Under the pieces are notes generated by a model. The model did no database searches and was not told the DNA's origin. It was given only the letters and a program-made list of their open reading frames with translations. Below are positions 54,035-63,470 of a DNA stretch of 64,000 nt, piece after piece. Origin of the DNA: Skeletonema tropicum (lineage: Eukaryota > Bacillariophyta > Thalassiosirophyceae > Thalassiosirales > Thalassiosiraceae); contig CM074128.1 of assembly GCA_037178625.1 (NCBI GenBank), forward strand, positions 1,984,001-2,048,000, in the 5' to 3' direction. The position numbers were made by a program, and so were the translations under genes. The first letter of the stretch is position 1; each line of letters starts with the position of its first letter.

Positions 54035-54502
54035 GGTGTAATTTTTTCCCAGTTCACGAGCCATCTTGACATCATAGGAGTTGCTATGATGAAAGCTGGT
54101 CATTCGTTCGTGCGTATCGACGGTTCTGTTTCAGCGGCGAAGCGTATTTCCAACATCACGAGCTTCAATTCGGATGGGGGGGCTCGTTTCATTTTGTGCT
54201 CTCTTTTGGCAGCCGGTACTGGCATCAATCTCACTCGAGCTAATTGGTGTTTTATGATGGATTGTTGGTGGAACGAAGCTGTCGAGGCCCAAGCCATGGA
54301 CCGAATTCATCGCCTTTCACAGACTCGAAAAGTCACGGAACTTCGTTTCGTCATGAAAGATTCCATCGAAGAATCGATCATCCGAATGCAGGAGCGGAAG
54401 AGTGTACAGGCCAAGGCAGTGATGCAAAAATTGACGGGCGACGAAAAAAGAAGAGCGTTGCTAGGGAACTTGAGGGGGTTGCTTCAAATCAAAGAGGAGT
54501 AA
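54026..54502 (+). pseudogene. SNF2-family helicase C-terminal fragment (RAD5/RAD16/HLTF type)
   Basis: The frame is open from about 54,026 and reads VIFSQFTSHLDIIGVAMMKA, then FVRIDGSVSAAKR, LLAAGTGINLTRANWCFMMD, WWNEAVEAQAMDRIHRLSQT and ESIIRMQERKSVQAKAVM. These are helicase motifs IV, V and VI, with the motif VI QxxxRxxRxxQ form present as QAMDRIHRLSQ. The N-terminal ATPase lobe is missing: a stop lies just upstream at 54,023-54,025 and the preceding sequence belongs to a dispersed repeat. SNF2 enzymes translocate on DNA in chromatin remodelling or repair; this piece alone cannot. It is a truncated copy, though the lost exons could lie elsewhere. Confidence 0.75.
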
Positions 54503-54667
54503 GATAGAAGAGAGTCGGAAGATTCTACAACCAAAATGATCACGCTAGATTGCATCTAACGTGTTAAGTATTTTCATATGAAATAGTCTACTTATACTTG
54601 CTGATGGTACGTTGTGACCGCACGAGAACCCCAAGGAGAGGAAGAACGTACTGTGGTCATTCATTAG

Positions 54668-54836
54668 GATTAATAGTGTTATTTCTAAACTAAATTTAGG
54701 ATTAATAGTGTTATTTCTAAACTAAATCACCGTCATAAAGAAATGAACGCAGGACCTATGAAGTCAACACACAATGCGACTAACATCATGCGTCAGTCAG
54801 ACTGGACAACATAAACCCCCCACCGTGAGGTGAGAT
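54668..54836 (+). repeat. Direct repeat flanking the broken Ulp1-like gene (left copy)
   Basis: About 140 bp here (TTTCTAAACTAAATCACCGT through CCCCCCACCGTGAGGTGAGA) recur at 56,165-56,304 with very few changes. The start is itself internally duplicated (GGATTAATAGTGTTATTTCT at 54,668 and 54,700). Both copies end in a short hairpin, CCCACC-GTGA-GGTGGG in the right copy. They bracket the broken protease gene on both sides. Confidence 0.8.
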
Positions 54837-54873
54837 TCGTTGTGCATTCTCTGAACATAGATATAGATTCAAT

Positions 54874-56150
54874 TCAATTACAGATCACTTGATATGTGGC
54901 GAGCCACATCTTTCTAGGGCGCTTGGCAGCTGGTTGTTCTGGATACATCAGCTTTTTATCCATCTGATCATTCAATGGTGTGGAGAAGGTTTCGGAAAAA
55001 AGATCATTTTCAGCTCTGGGTTTGAATTTGAATTTGCGCTTGCAAGGATTCATCCATCGACGATCCGCTAGATCATTGAACCTCATGGAAAAAGGATTCT
55101 TCTAGGGGTTGGTGATGAATTCTTTTCTGGCTGTACTCATAACAACTTTAGCAGTGGTAGATGAAGTAGACTGACATGGCTGAGATGAAGGAGCTAGAAG
55201 TGCAGGTGATGTAGTAGCCGGAAGCACAGCAGGCAGGTGATGTAGTAGCCGGAAGCACAGCAGCTGATGCAATGGATGGTGCAACAGATGGTGCTAATGC
55301 AGATGCTTCCTCCCCATAGCGATAACTCCATAGAACAAGAGCGATTCTCAATCTAATGCTGTTGTTGTACACATCTTGCTGTGAAAATGTAGATGGTGTC
55401 AAATCTAGCCCATGAGCAAGATGATACATGCCTAGCAAAATGAATACACCGCAGCTATGCCCGTCAAGTTGCCTTGGCCACTCCTCGGAATGATCAATGA
55501 TGCTCCAACGCATGATCCAATCATCAAATTTACCAGTTTCATCTTTTCCGAAGACTTCTAAATGTACATTGTACAAGTACCTCGGGATTGACAATAGGTA
55601 AATATATATGTAACAGAAATTTTAAAGTATGTCTTGTGGGCCCTCAAGAGGCGACATTATCTACACTAATATAATTTCCCTCCTTGTCCTTGAACCCGGG
55701 AAATAATAGCTACTGCAGCACATGTTCGTTATCACTTAGCGTAGATAATGTACGCCTCTTGAGGGCCCACCAGACAGACGTACTTTAAAATTTCTGTTAT
55801 ATATATATATACCTCCTTGTCCTTGAATCCAAAGTTGACTCTGAAACCATGTCAACCATGGTGAAGAGCCAATGACTTCTATTCTTGGTGATCGAAAGGA
55901 AGATTTTTTTGAGATCAAAGATAGAGGCAATACCATAAGATTTTGCTGCTGATACATGCCACTTCTTCACACGGTTGAAATCGTAGAAGTCCTGATTAAC
56001 AACACCCCCACAGTCGGCCATATCTAATATATCCCTGTCCACATAAGTTAGGCGACTTTGCTCGATAGCTTGCTCATTAGAGAATTGCACCATTTCATCT
56101 GGAAATTTGAAGTAATGATGAGATAAGATGTGAAAAGAAGTGTGTCTCAC
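54874..56150 (-). pseudogene. Broken Ulp1-like (C48) cysteine protease gene, copy A
   Basis: Reading leftward, 56,150-55,815 encodes the part with the catalytic His (KNRSHWLFTMVDM). A 232-bp repeat insertion follows (55,583-55,814). Then 55,582-55,148 encodes the part with the nucleophile: RQLDGHSCGVFILLGMYHLA, where Gln and Cys match the QxxxxCG active site of Ulp1/SENP SUMO proteases. Near 55,203-55,264 a 31-bp tandem duplication shifts the frame. The tail (KRKFKFKPRAENDLF to the stop at 54,874) continues in another frame. Without the two lesions the pieces align with copy B at 59,914-60,636. Ulp1-type proteases are often carried by MULE and CACTA transposons. Confidence 0.8.
55583..55814. 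mobile_element. MITE-like insertion with about 60-bp inverted ends
   Basis: Inverted ends at 55,602-55,664 and 55,741-55,809 share GTAACAGAAATTTTAAAGTA, GTGGGCCCTCAAGAGGCG and ATTATCTAC. TACCT occurs at both edges (55,578-55,582 and 55,810-55,814), fitting a 5-bp target duplication. Removing one TACCT plus the insert restores the reading SRTRRYLYNVH in the protease gene. It is a short relative of the 2.66-kb element at 61,235-63,896. Confidence 0.8.
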
Positions 56151-56164
56151 TTGTCTCCTCTTGA

Positions 56165-56304
56165 AGGATTTAATAGTGTTATTTCTAAACTAAATCACCG
56201 TCATAAAGAAATGAACACAGGACCTATGAAGTCAACACACAATGCGACTAAAATCATGCGTCAGTCAGACTGGACAACATAAACCCCCCACCGTGAGGTG
56301 GGAT
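56165..56304 (+). repeat. Direct repeat flanking the broken Ulp1-like gene (right copy)
   Basis: This matches 54,700-54,835 (TAGTGTTATTTCTAAACTAA through CACCGTGAGGTGGGAT). The end forms a perfect 6-bp hairpin with a GTGA loop. Spacing between the two copies is about 1.46 kb. Confidence 0.8.
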
Positions 56305-57025
56305 TATCGAAGTGGCCCCGGTCGGTCGGGTACTTGATTGACACTTTTGTTTCGAGAGACTGGGTCGAAACTAGCTGCTTTTTACAACAAGTAAAGAGCC
56401 TGCCCCATTATTGCCAGTTCAAAGAGGGGCAAAGTCGTCTCCCACAAGAAACAACAGAACAGGTTCTCTCGAGACATATGTTCTATGCCATTCCTTGGGT
56501 ATGACAACCGCATATATAATAAATATATATCTATGATACAATCCATGGCGATGAAAATGTTAACGACTGCACATAGTATTATGCCAATATATTACCAGCT
56601 AAACATTTATGATGTCCTGGTGTGTGAGAGTATCTAGAAAATGGACAAAGACGACGGCAATGTTAATTGTTTTGCTGTTGATGTTGTGAAAGGACATAAG
56701 ATGGTATATACGTTCGTTATGTCCGGGATGCCAGATGCAGGTCAGAGAGAGAGAGGGGACGAGCTCGGCTGTACAAGCACTTGCTGCATCAGCAACTCTT
56801 CACCATATACTACATGACATCATTGACAATAAAATATGCTACTCACATGTTAGTAATCCATCCATATTACCAGCCCATGGTGGTGGCTTGGGTGGTGGTG
56901 GTGGAGACACTGGCTCCATCATTGTGTAAATAAAAATATGAAGGGGGTTCAGAAGACCTCCACTCCTCTACATTCATTTACTACGGTGGAACAAGTACCT
57001 ACATTCCTTCCGCTTGAGTAAAAGG
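56305..57025. other. Region between protease copy A and the Fanzor leader
   Basis: About 720 bp contain two short ORFs (56,298-56,504 and 56,735-56,929, the second Gly-rich at its end) that I do not recognise. The sequence is otherwise AT-rich. It may contain the left part of the Fanzor-bearing element, but no terminal repeat pairing with 59,850-59,875 is visible. Confidence 0.45.
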
Positions 57026-57453
57026 TAACTTTTTTGATTCGTTACACATGATGTAACAAATTTTTTCGATGGGCAAGAACAATCTCTCTTAACCGAGTTT
57101 GTTACATACATCACATGTCTGATTGTTACAAGGGTAACAACCATCTCCACTCCCACACTCCCCCACACCACAACATTACGCAACATAAAAGCTCATAGCT
57201 CATACTTACTTCATCTCAGCATAGTAACCCTCAAAATGATAACTTTTTTGATTCGTTACACATGATGTAACAAATTTTTTCGATGGGCAAGAACAATCTC
57301 TCTTAACCGAGTTTGTTACATACATCACATGTCTGATTGTTACAAGGGTAACAACCATCTCCACTCCCACACTCCCCCACACCACAACATTACGCAACAT
57401 AAAAGCTCATAGCTCATACTTACTTCATCTCAGCATAGTAACCCTCAAAATGA
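57026..57453 (+). repeat. Perfect 214-bp tandem duplication of the Fanzor leader and start codon
   Basis: Units 57,026-57,239 and 57,240-57,453 appear identical base for base. Each holds GATTCGTTACACATGATGTA, the ATTGTTACAAGGGTAACAA palindrome, a CCACTCCCACACTCCCCCAC run and a CCCTCAAAATGA end. The second unit's ATG (57,450) starts the Fanzor ORF. The first unit's ATG (57,236) opens a nine-codon uORF that ends at 57,265. Confidence 0.92.
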
Positions 57454-59849
57454 CTGACAGCGCGGCCACACACACTGTAGTGGCAGCTCATAAATCATAC
57501 CTTTCCGGAATGATCCGTGAAGATATTGATATTCACACAGGATGTGACGTTACAAAACAAAGCATCATCGATGCAATCGATTACTATGTTAAATTCACTG
57601 CAAAACTTAGGCATCGAGGTTCTATCCACATGCTAGCATGCCTTCTCCATTGCTACAATAGTAGTGACCATTTTAGCTTCGATGCATTCAATGCTGCCGG
57701 GGGAGATTACAAAAACTATGTTTATCAAGCATTCAGTCCCAATTTGAAAACTACTAATAATCTTCCTGTTGAAGTTGTCGAGAGAATGAGTACTTGCTAT
57801 CGGGTGGAATTTGTGTGGCCAGAGAATGGGCAACGTCCCGTAGGTTATTCTAGGTTTGTACATTATGCATCCAAGCAATATAACACAAATGCATCAAATC
57901 ATTGCCAGATGAACTTTCTCCGATTCCAAAAATACACTGTCATCGACTATTTAAAGAGTATTGGTTTTGATGACCCCAAAAGAACCTGCAGTCAAATCAT
58001 CAAAGAATTAATCCGCCGAATCAACAACGAGGATGAGGGCGTGGACAACGAGGATGAGGCCGCCTCCGTCGCTGACAACGACGAGGATGAAGTCAGCATC
58101 GATGAGGATGAAGATGATGATGACAGCGACGATGAAGTCAGCGCCGTCGATGTTGAAGATGATGATGACAGCAATGCGGATGAGGTTGTCGAGGTTGAAG
58201 ATGATGATGACAGCGATGTGGATGAGGTCGTCGAGGATGAAGATGCATGGGAGCATGTATTTACAGACCACAAAACAGAAACAGATGAGTTTGTTCAATA
58301 TCATCGGTCCTTCTTCATCCGACGTAAGATTAATGATGTCATCAATAGCAGTTGGGTCGCCCATCAAGATAACCTCAAATTCATACCTCTCTATTTTGTT
58401 CACATCCTTCGCTGGCAAGAGCGCTTACAACATATCCGACCAGAGTTGATGGTGCGCTTGTTTCACCCACTCCCCCTCCACAAAATGAAAGCTTGCCACA
58501 TTGATATCGACTCTGAATGTCTATTTTATATATTGGATAAGGCTGGATTGACAAGAGGGAAAAGGTATGGTAACTTGATGTTTCCAAAAAGTTTTGCGAG
58601 TGCGATAAAAAGTGAGAGTCTTGACTTAATAAAGAGATGGTGGCCATATGTATTTCAAACAGATAGAGGAGAGACTAATTCTCGTCACCATTATCCATCT
58701 TTGGGTCTAACAACCAATGGTATATCAGCATCATTTCTGTACTGGAAACGGATTAATGTGGAGCATGCGCCAACTCAATATGCTCCACCCTCTCAAGTTG
58801 CACTGCCTACTCAAGATGCTCCACCACCACCACCCAATGACGCCAACGTACGCAGAATGATAGCAGGTATCGACCCTGGGGTTGCTTCGCTTTATTACTT
58901 AGTCTTGACCAACATTCCTATTGATTCAAGCACAATGATTGATACGTCAACCTTTGAGGTCGACAGCGTTCCTGGATTCTTCGAGTACACATCAGGACAC
59001 CATCGGCATAATTGCAAAAGTGTATATCTGATGAATCATATACGTCGCTTGCAAAAGAAGAAATCTTTGAACTCGATTTATCGTTTACTATCAGAAAAGC
59101 ACCTCAAAACAACAAAATTGAAAGACTTTTATCAAGCAGTGGATCTTCGTGTGCGAGAAGATGTTAGGTCAGCTCTCTGGGAATTTGGATTTACGAAGTC
59201 TGTATTGAGATTTCATCTATTTGCTCAAGGTAAAAAAAAAAGCTCTTTCGCTGCACAATTGAAAAAGATTGAAAAAGCAATGCCTGATAATTCGGAGCTA
59301 ACTGTGGGTTTTGGAAATGGAGCATTCCCTGCATCTGCCAGGGGAAGAGTTGGTGGTGCCGTTCCAACAAGACAGGTCAAAGAAGCTTTCGGACAGAGAT
59401 ATCATACAAAAGAAGTTGATGAATTTCGAACTTCCAGCGTTTGCCCAACTTGTGATAGTCAACTCTACAATCTATATCACATTCACTGTTCAAAAAGGTA
59501 CTATATCAGAGGAATAAAACTTTGCAGGTCCATCGATTGTAAAAAGCATCCACTATATCACCGTGATAAGGTCGGCGCAATCAACATTTTGAAAAGATAT
59601 CTTGTCGATAAAGACATCCTGAATGAGGATCTGATACCTTACTTTATGCAACGAACATCCAGACAAGATATGTGGAGACGGAACCAGGGTAGGGGAAATT
59701 ACAAGAAGTTAACCACTCCAGGCTGTAAACTGACTAAGAAGGAAATGCGCAAGTTAAAACGGGAAAGAAAAGTAGAAAAAAACAAACGAAGCAGGATGCG
59801 TAAAGCCAAAGCCAGAAAGAAGAGAAATAATAGACAAGACCTCTCCTAA
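57450..59849 (+). CDS. Fanzor (eukaryotic TnpB-like RNA-guided nuclease)
   Basis: This is an uninterrupted 799-residue ORF with no intron. Residues about 195-270 are an Asp/Glu-rich repeat linker. A proline-rich linker at about 440-468 precedes the RuvC nuclease. RuvC-I is IAGIDPGVASLYYLVL with D475. A Lys-rich helical bridge follows (HIRRLQKKKSLNSIYRLLSE). The usual RuvC-II glutamate site reads VGFGNGAF (619-626) and lacks Glu; E658 in VDEFRTSSVCPTC is a candidate replacement, as known for Fanzors. The zinc finger uses C665, C668, C692 and C697. RuvC-III is HRDKVGAINI with D706. The TSS-x-CxxC...RD layout is the Fanzor signature. The C-terminus is very basic. Family members use a guide RNA from the same element to cut DNA. 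A perfect tandem leader repeat precedes it, and protease copies lie on either side. Confidence 0.92.
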   Translation: MTDSAATHTVVAAHKSYLSGMIREDIDIHTGCDVTKQSIIDAIDYYVKFTAKLRHRGSIHMLACLLHCYNSSDHFSFDAFNAAGGDYKNYVYQAFSPNLKTTNNLPVEVVERMSTCYRVEFVWPENGQRPVGYSRFVHYASKQYNTNASNHCQMNFLRFQKYTVIDYLKSIGFDDPKRTCSQIIKELIRRINNEDEGVDNEDEAASVADNDEDEVSIDEDEDDDDSDDEVSAVDVEDDDDSNADEVVEVEDDDDSDVDEVVEDEDAWEHVFTDHKTETDEFVQYHRSFFIRRKINDVINSSWVAHQDNLKFIPLYFVHILRWQERLQHIRPELMVRLFHPLPLHKMKACHIDIDSECLFYILDKAGLTRGKRYGNLMFPKSFASAIKSESLDLIKRWWPYVFQTDRGETNSRHHYPSLGLTTNGISASFLYWKRINVEHAPTQYAPPSQVALPTQDAPPPPPNDANVRRMIAGIDPGVASLYYLVLTNIPIDSSTMIDTSTFEVDSVPGFFEYTSGHHRHNCKSVYLMNHIRRLQKKKSLNSIYRLLSEKHLKTTKLKDFYQAVDLRVREDVRSALWEFGFTKSVLRFHLFAQGKKKSSFAAQLKKIEKAMPDNSELTVGFGNGAFPASARGRVGGAVPTRQVKEAFGQRYHTKEVDEFRTSSVCPTCDSQLYNLYHIHCSKRYYIRGIKLCRSIDCKKHPLYHRDKVGAINILKRYLVDKDILNEDLIPYFMQRTSRQDMWRRNQGRGNYKKLTTPGCKLTKKEMRKLKRERKVEKNKRSRMRKAKARKKRNNRQDLS

Positions 59850-59913
59850 ATTTAGTATAGAAATGATTATTACATTTCGTTGTGCATTCTCTGGACATAG
59901 ATATAGATTCAAT

Positions 59914-60636
59914 TCAATTACAGATCACTTGATATGTGGCGAGCCACATCTTTCTAGGGCGCTTGGCTGAAGATTGTTCTGGATACATCAGCCTTTTATC
60001 CATCTGATCATTCAATGGTATGGAGAAGTTTTTGGAAAAGGGATCATTTTCAGCTCTGGGTTCGAATTTGAATTTGCGCTTGCAAGGATTCATCAATTGA
60101 CGATCCGCGAGATCATTGAACCCCTTGGAAAAAATATTCCTTCCTGGGTTGGTGATGAATTCTCTTCTGCCTGTACTCAGAAGAACTTTAGCAGAGGTAG
60201 ATAAAGTAGACTGACATGGCTGAGACGAAGGAGCTAGAAGTGCAGGTGATGTAGTAGCCGGAAGCACAGCAGCTGATGCAATGGATGGTGCAACAGATGG
60301 TGCTAATGCAGATGCTTCCCCCCCGTCGCGATAACTCCATAGAACAAGAGCGATTCTCAATCTAATGCTGTTGTTGTACACATCTTGCTGTGAAAACGTA
60401 GATGGTGTCAAATCTAGCCCATGAGCAAGATGATACATGCCTAGCAAAATGAATACGCCGCAGCTATGCCCGTCGAGTTGCCTTGGCCACTCATCGGAAT
60501 GATCAATGATGCTCCAACGCTTGATCCAATCATCGAATGTATCTTGAAGGATTCCCTGCAAAAAGAAATCAATCCTTCTATCACACAGCCATACATCCAG
60601 ATTGAGGCGAGAATAATTCTCTTGCGTGAGAGTCAA
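59914..60636 (-). pseudogene. Ulp1-like (C48) cysteine protease, copy B, 5'-truncated
   Basis: The 240-residue ORF carries the nucleophile half: DDWIKRWSIIDHSDEWPRQL then DGHSCGVFILLGMYHLAHGL, and the same C-terminal tail as copy A (PRKMWLATYQVICN). It has no frameshift in the region where copy A has the 31-bp duplication. The His-containing half seen in copy A is not present upstream. A likely acceptor site (TTTTTGCAG before GGAATCC, about 60,560) suggests an upstream exon; the ORF at 60,648-61,091 is a candidate but has no HW motif. It is either a partial gene or missing its catalytic His. It lies directly downstream of the Fanzor stop, on the other strand. Confidence 0.65.
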
Positions 60637-60647
60637 GGACAGTTTTC

Positions 60648-61091
60648 TCAGGTGCGAGATAATGATTGACCAGCCTCAATGACATACCTCTTGAGTCGAG
60701 GAGTTGGCCTCATTGGATATCTTAGTGCCTCAATACTAGATTGTGGCACAGCTTGGCTGTTGTCCATAATGTAGCTACTCGGAATTGGCTTGGATAGCAG
60801 CGGTTTCTTCTCTGACAACCTCGACGCAGCAGTAGACCGATCATTTTGAGGGCTTATCAATGATAGAGGAATAGATGTTAGAGGAGGAGAGCTTGAAGCG
60901 AAGTATTGTTTTTGAGAACTGATTGATGTGAGAACTGTGTCATATTCGACATCGTCATCGACATTGTCATCTTCGCAAATGAAAGTACTGAGACGAGAAG
61001 AATAAATGCAGCCAAGCGACAAGTGCCAAGACCACTCAAGTATGATAGTTCTGAGCATTTCTGACAACATCAACGGATGTGGCGAGGGCAC
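60648..61091 (-). other. Unassigned 147-codon ORF upstream of protease copy B
   Basis: The ORF reads as a Ser/Pro-rich protein (QKQYFASSSPPLTSIPLSLI, RYPMRPTPRLKRYVIEAG) with an acidic DDNVDDDVEYD patch. I do not recognise it. It is on the same strand as copy B and may be the N-terminal region of the same element-borne protein. Confidence 0.35.
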
Positions 61092-62777
61092 CGACCCTGC
61101 CAGCTATTGCTCTCATTGAAGGCCGGACCGTCCAAAATAATTATTAACATCTTTCCTTTACCTTACTCTGATATCTGACAGGTATTTTGAAATACCCTCG
61201 ACTCGTCACATGACTGAGGAACATCAAAAAGATGATATATGTAACAGAAATTTTAAAGTACATGTGGTGGGCCCTCAGGAGGCGACATTAAGAAGTCAAC
61301 AGTGCATGAACCTAAATAAGTATTCCTCACGTTATTCTCCATAGAGCGCTTCATTTACGGAACAAACGTTCGGCATAAACACTGCCACGTCACTCAAAAT
61401 CGCATCTTTGTCGGTTGAAAGGGAGAAGATAGCAATCCAAATCAAAAAATGAACCAACAAAGTCAAATACGCACAACACATGCGTTCAAAAAGTCAAGCA
61501 ACAATGCAGGTTTAACAGCATGAGATCAATGAAGTCTCCAGACTGTGTGTATTCCCCCGTCGGAAGAAAATGAGTTTCGAATTAGAGACGCAAGATGCAT
61601 GATACTGACGAGGAAAAGGATCATGTGGACAACGGCGTGTAATATATGAAGAAAGCTGAGAGGAACAGAATGTGAAACACGAACCCAAAAACATGCAGAA
61701 AAGGATCGTACTTGCAAAGATGAGAAACATCATGAGCTAGCCACATCTCAAGTGTAAATGAAAGTAAAATACACTCGAGCAGCAGATAAGTAAAGTTTGG
61801 AATCGCCAACAACACAGTAAATTGGATTGGAACTTATTTGCTGCCTTGTCCGCCGTATTTTGTTATCAAAAAAGCATCAATTTGCAAGATCTACTTCCGT
61901 TCTAAGTTACAATGATTGAAGAAAGTGGAGTTAAGGATGGAAATTGAGGAAATTGATCTCGTTAATTTTAAAGATCAGTTGAAGCTAGCTTTGTTTAAGG
62001 TGATCGTATCCAGATATGAATAAACACTTTAGCACACTGTATATACATCTCCTGCATACGTGCAGAAGGTTTTCTCTCTCGGATGAGAAGTTAGACTGTT
62101 TCAGGAATGTCTATCATCAAGATTCAGATTAAGAAGCAGATTCTTTCACAAGAATAAGATCTAGATACCCTTTAAAGTGAAAGTCAATCAAAATAAAGTT
62201 GAAGCAATTGTGTGCAAGGGAGACTGTGGCAAAGGAGTCTTCATAAGCCGAGAGGAACAAGAAGAGGAAGAAGTGGACAAATATGTGACTGAAGTCAGGG
62301 ATAAGTTGGCTGGAACACCAATAGATAAATCATCTCACGTCAGGTTTATCGCTCATTCAGAAGGTTCTCTCCAATCAAGTTACGTAGTTATGAAGTGGCT
62401 GCCATTATAGCAACAAAATGAAGTGTCCTTTGAAACAGGTCCTTTTTAGTATCGTAGATATCTAATCTGATTAACAGTATCTGATCAAAGGACACCTCAA
62501 AACCTCGTCTCATCGAGAAAGCAAACTTCTTCTCTTAATTCTGTTGCTGGTGCATGCCTCATACGACGGTATGCTAACTCTTGAAAGTGGGAACAAAACT
62601 AGCTATCACTTAGCGTAGATATCAATCTCTTCATATTTATCACAAGTAAAAATTAGCATCAAATTCAACCATATGACACCATTCAATGGCCCATCACCCC
62701 GATGGCAGTGAATTAGTAATAAGTCTGACCATTTTCTTTATTGAAACGATGCTACAACAGCAACTCAGCTGGTGTGT

Positions 62778-62937
62778 GAGGTCCAAGTTTTGGCTGGTCG
62801 GCAACACTCGTAAAACCGTATCTATCGTCGTTAATACGTGCCTAAGTCGCTGTTAATGTGACTTGAATTAGTGACGATATGATTGATGAGCGCTAGTGCT
62901 GCTCAGAAGGACGGATAGAATAGAAGCTTTACTACTA
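62778..62937 (-). repeat. Isolated diverged satellite monomer
   Basis: Read on the minus strand this follows the 185-bp monomer in order: GTAGTAAAGCTTC, CCGTCCTTCTGAGCAGCAC, a weak middle, ACGTATTAACGACGATAGAT followed by ACGG, GCCGACCAGCCAAAAC and TTGGACCTC. It lies 32 kb from the array and shows that this family is dispersed as well as tandem. Confidence 0.7.
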
Positions 62938-63310
62938 GTTAGAATGCCACACCATTCCCAAAATGCATTGCAAAGGCATCTCAATATTCGCGGAGTGGGG
63001 AGGGACCCATGAAGCGCTGAAATCGAAATCTATCAGTCGAACCGCATGATCTGGGTAAAATTGCGCGAAATCCTTAAGTGTAGAAATCGAAAATTATTGC
63101 GGGAAGGAATTTTGTTAGGCGAAGACAATGTTACATTTCGTTACCCAAAAATTTCAAATCGTTACGAATGTTACAGCGATTCGTTTCGACGGCGATTCGT
63201 TTCATATCAATATCAATTCGATTGATCGAATAAAGCAATGCTGCCTGCTTGAGCAATGAAATGGCTAGCAATGCGAAACTTTTAATAGCAACATACGACT
63301 CCGCCGCCGA

Positions 63311-63340
63311 CCCCATCGCCTGCCTCTCGCAGGCATGGGG
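63311..63340. repeat. Strong hairpin
   Basis: CCCCAT and GCCTGC pair with GCAGGC and ATGGGG around a CTCTC loop, giving two 6-bp stems separated by one unpaired C. It directly precedes the repeat shared with 53.9-54.0 kb. It could be a terminator-like or element-end structure. Confidence 0.55.
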
Positions 63341-63342
63341 GT

Positions 63343-63470
63343 TCGGCGTTCGAAAATCAAATCAAAGATACCTGAGACTGAGATTGCCTCTCAACTTTAG
63401 CTTCAGCTGCGTGCGCCTAGTACTGCTTTATCTCTTCTCTTTTACTCGCACACGGTGCACCCTAGTTTAC
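63343..63470 (-). repeat. Inverted copy of the 53,918-54,034 repeat
   Basis: The segment from TTCGAAAATCAAATCAAAGA to GCACCCTAGTTTAC is the reverse complement of the segment before the SNF2 fragment, with a few substitutions and small indels. The outer homology ends at TTCGAA in both copies, implying a true element or duplication edge. Confidence 0.75.

Noticed and set aside
54668..56304. LTR retrotransposon with 140-bp LTRs around protease copy A
   Set aside because: There is no reverse transcriptase, integrase, primer-binding site or TG...CA ends, so only direct repeats were called.
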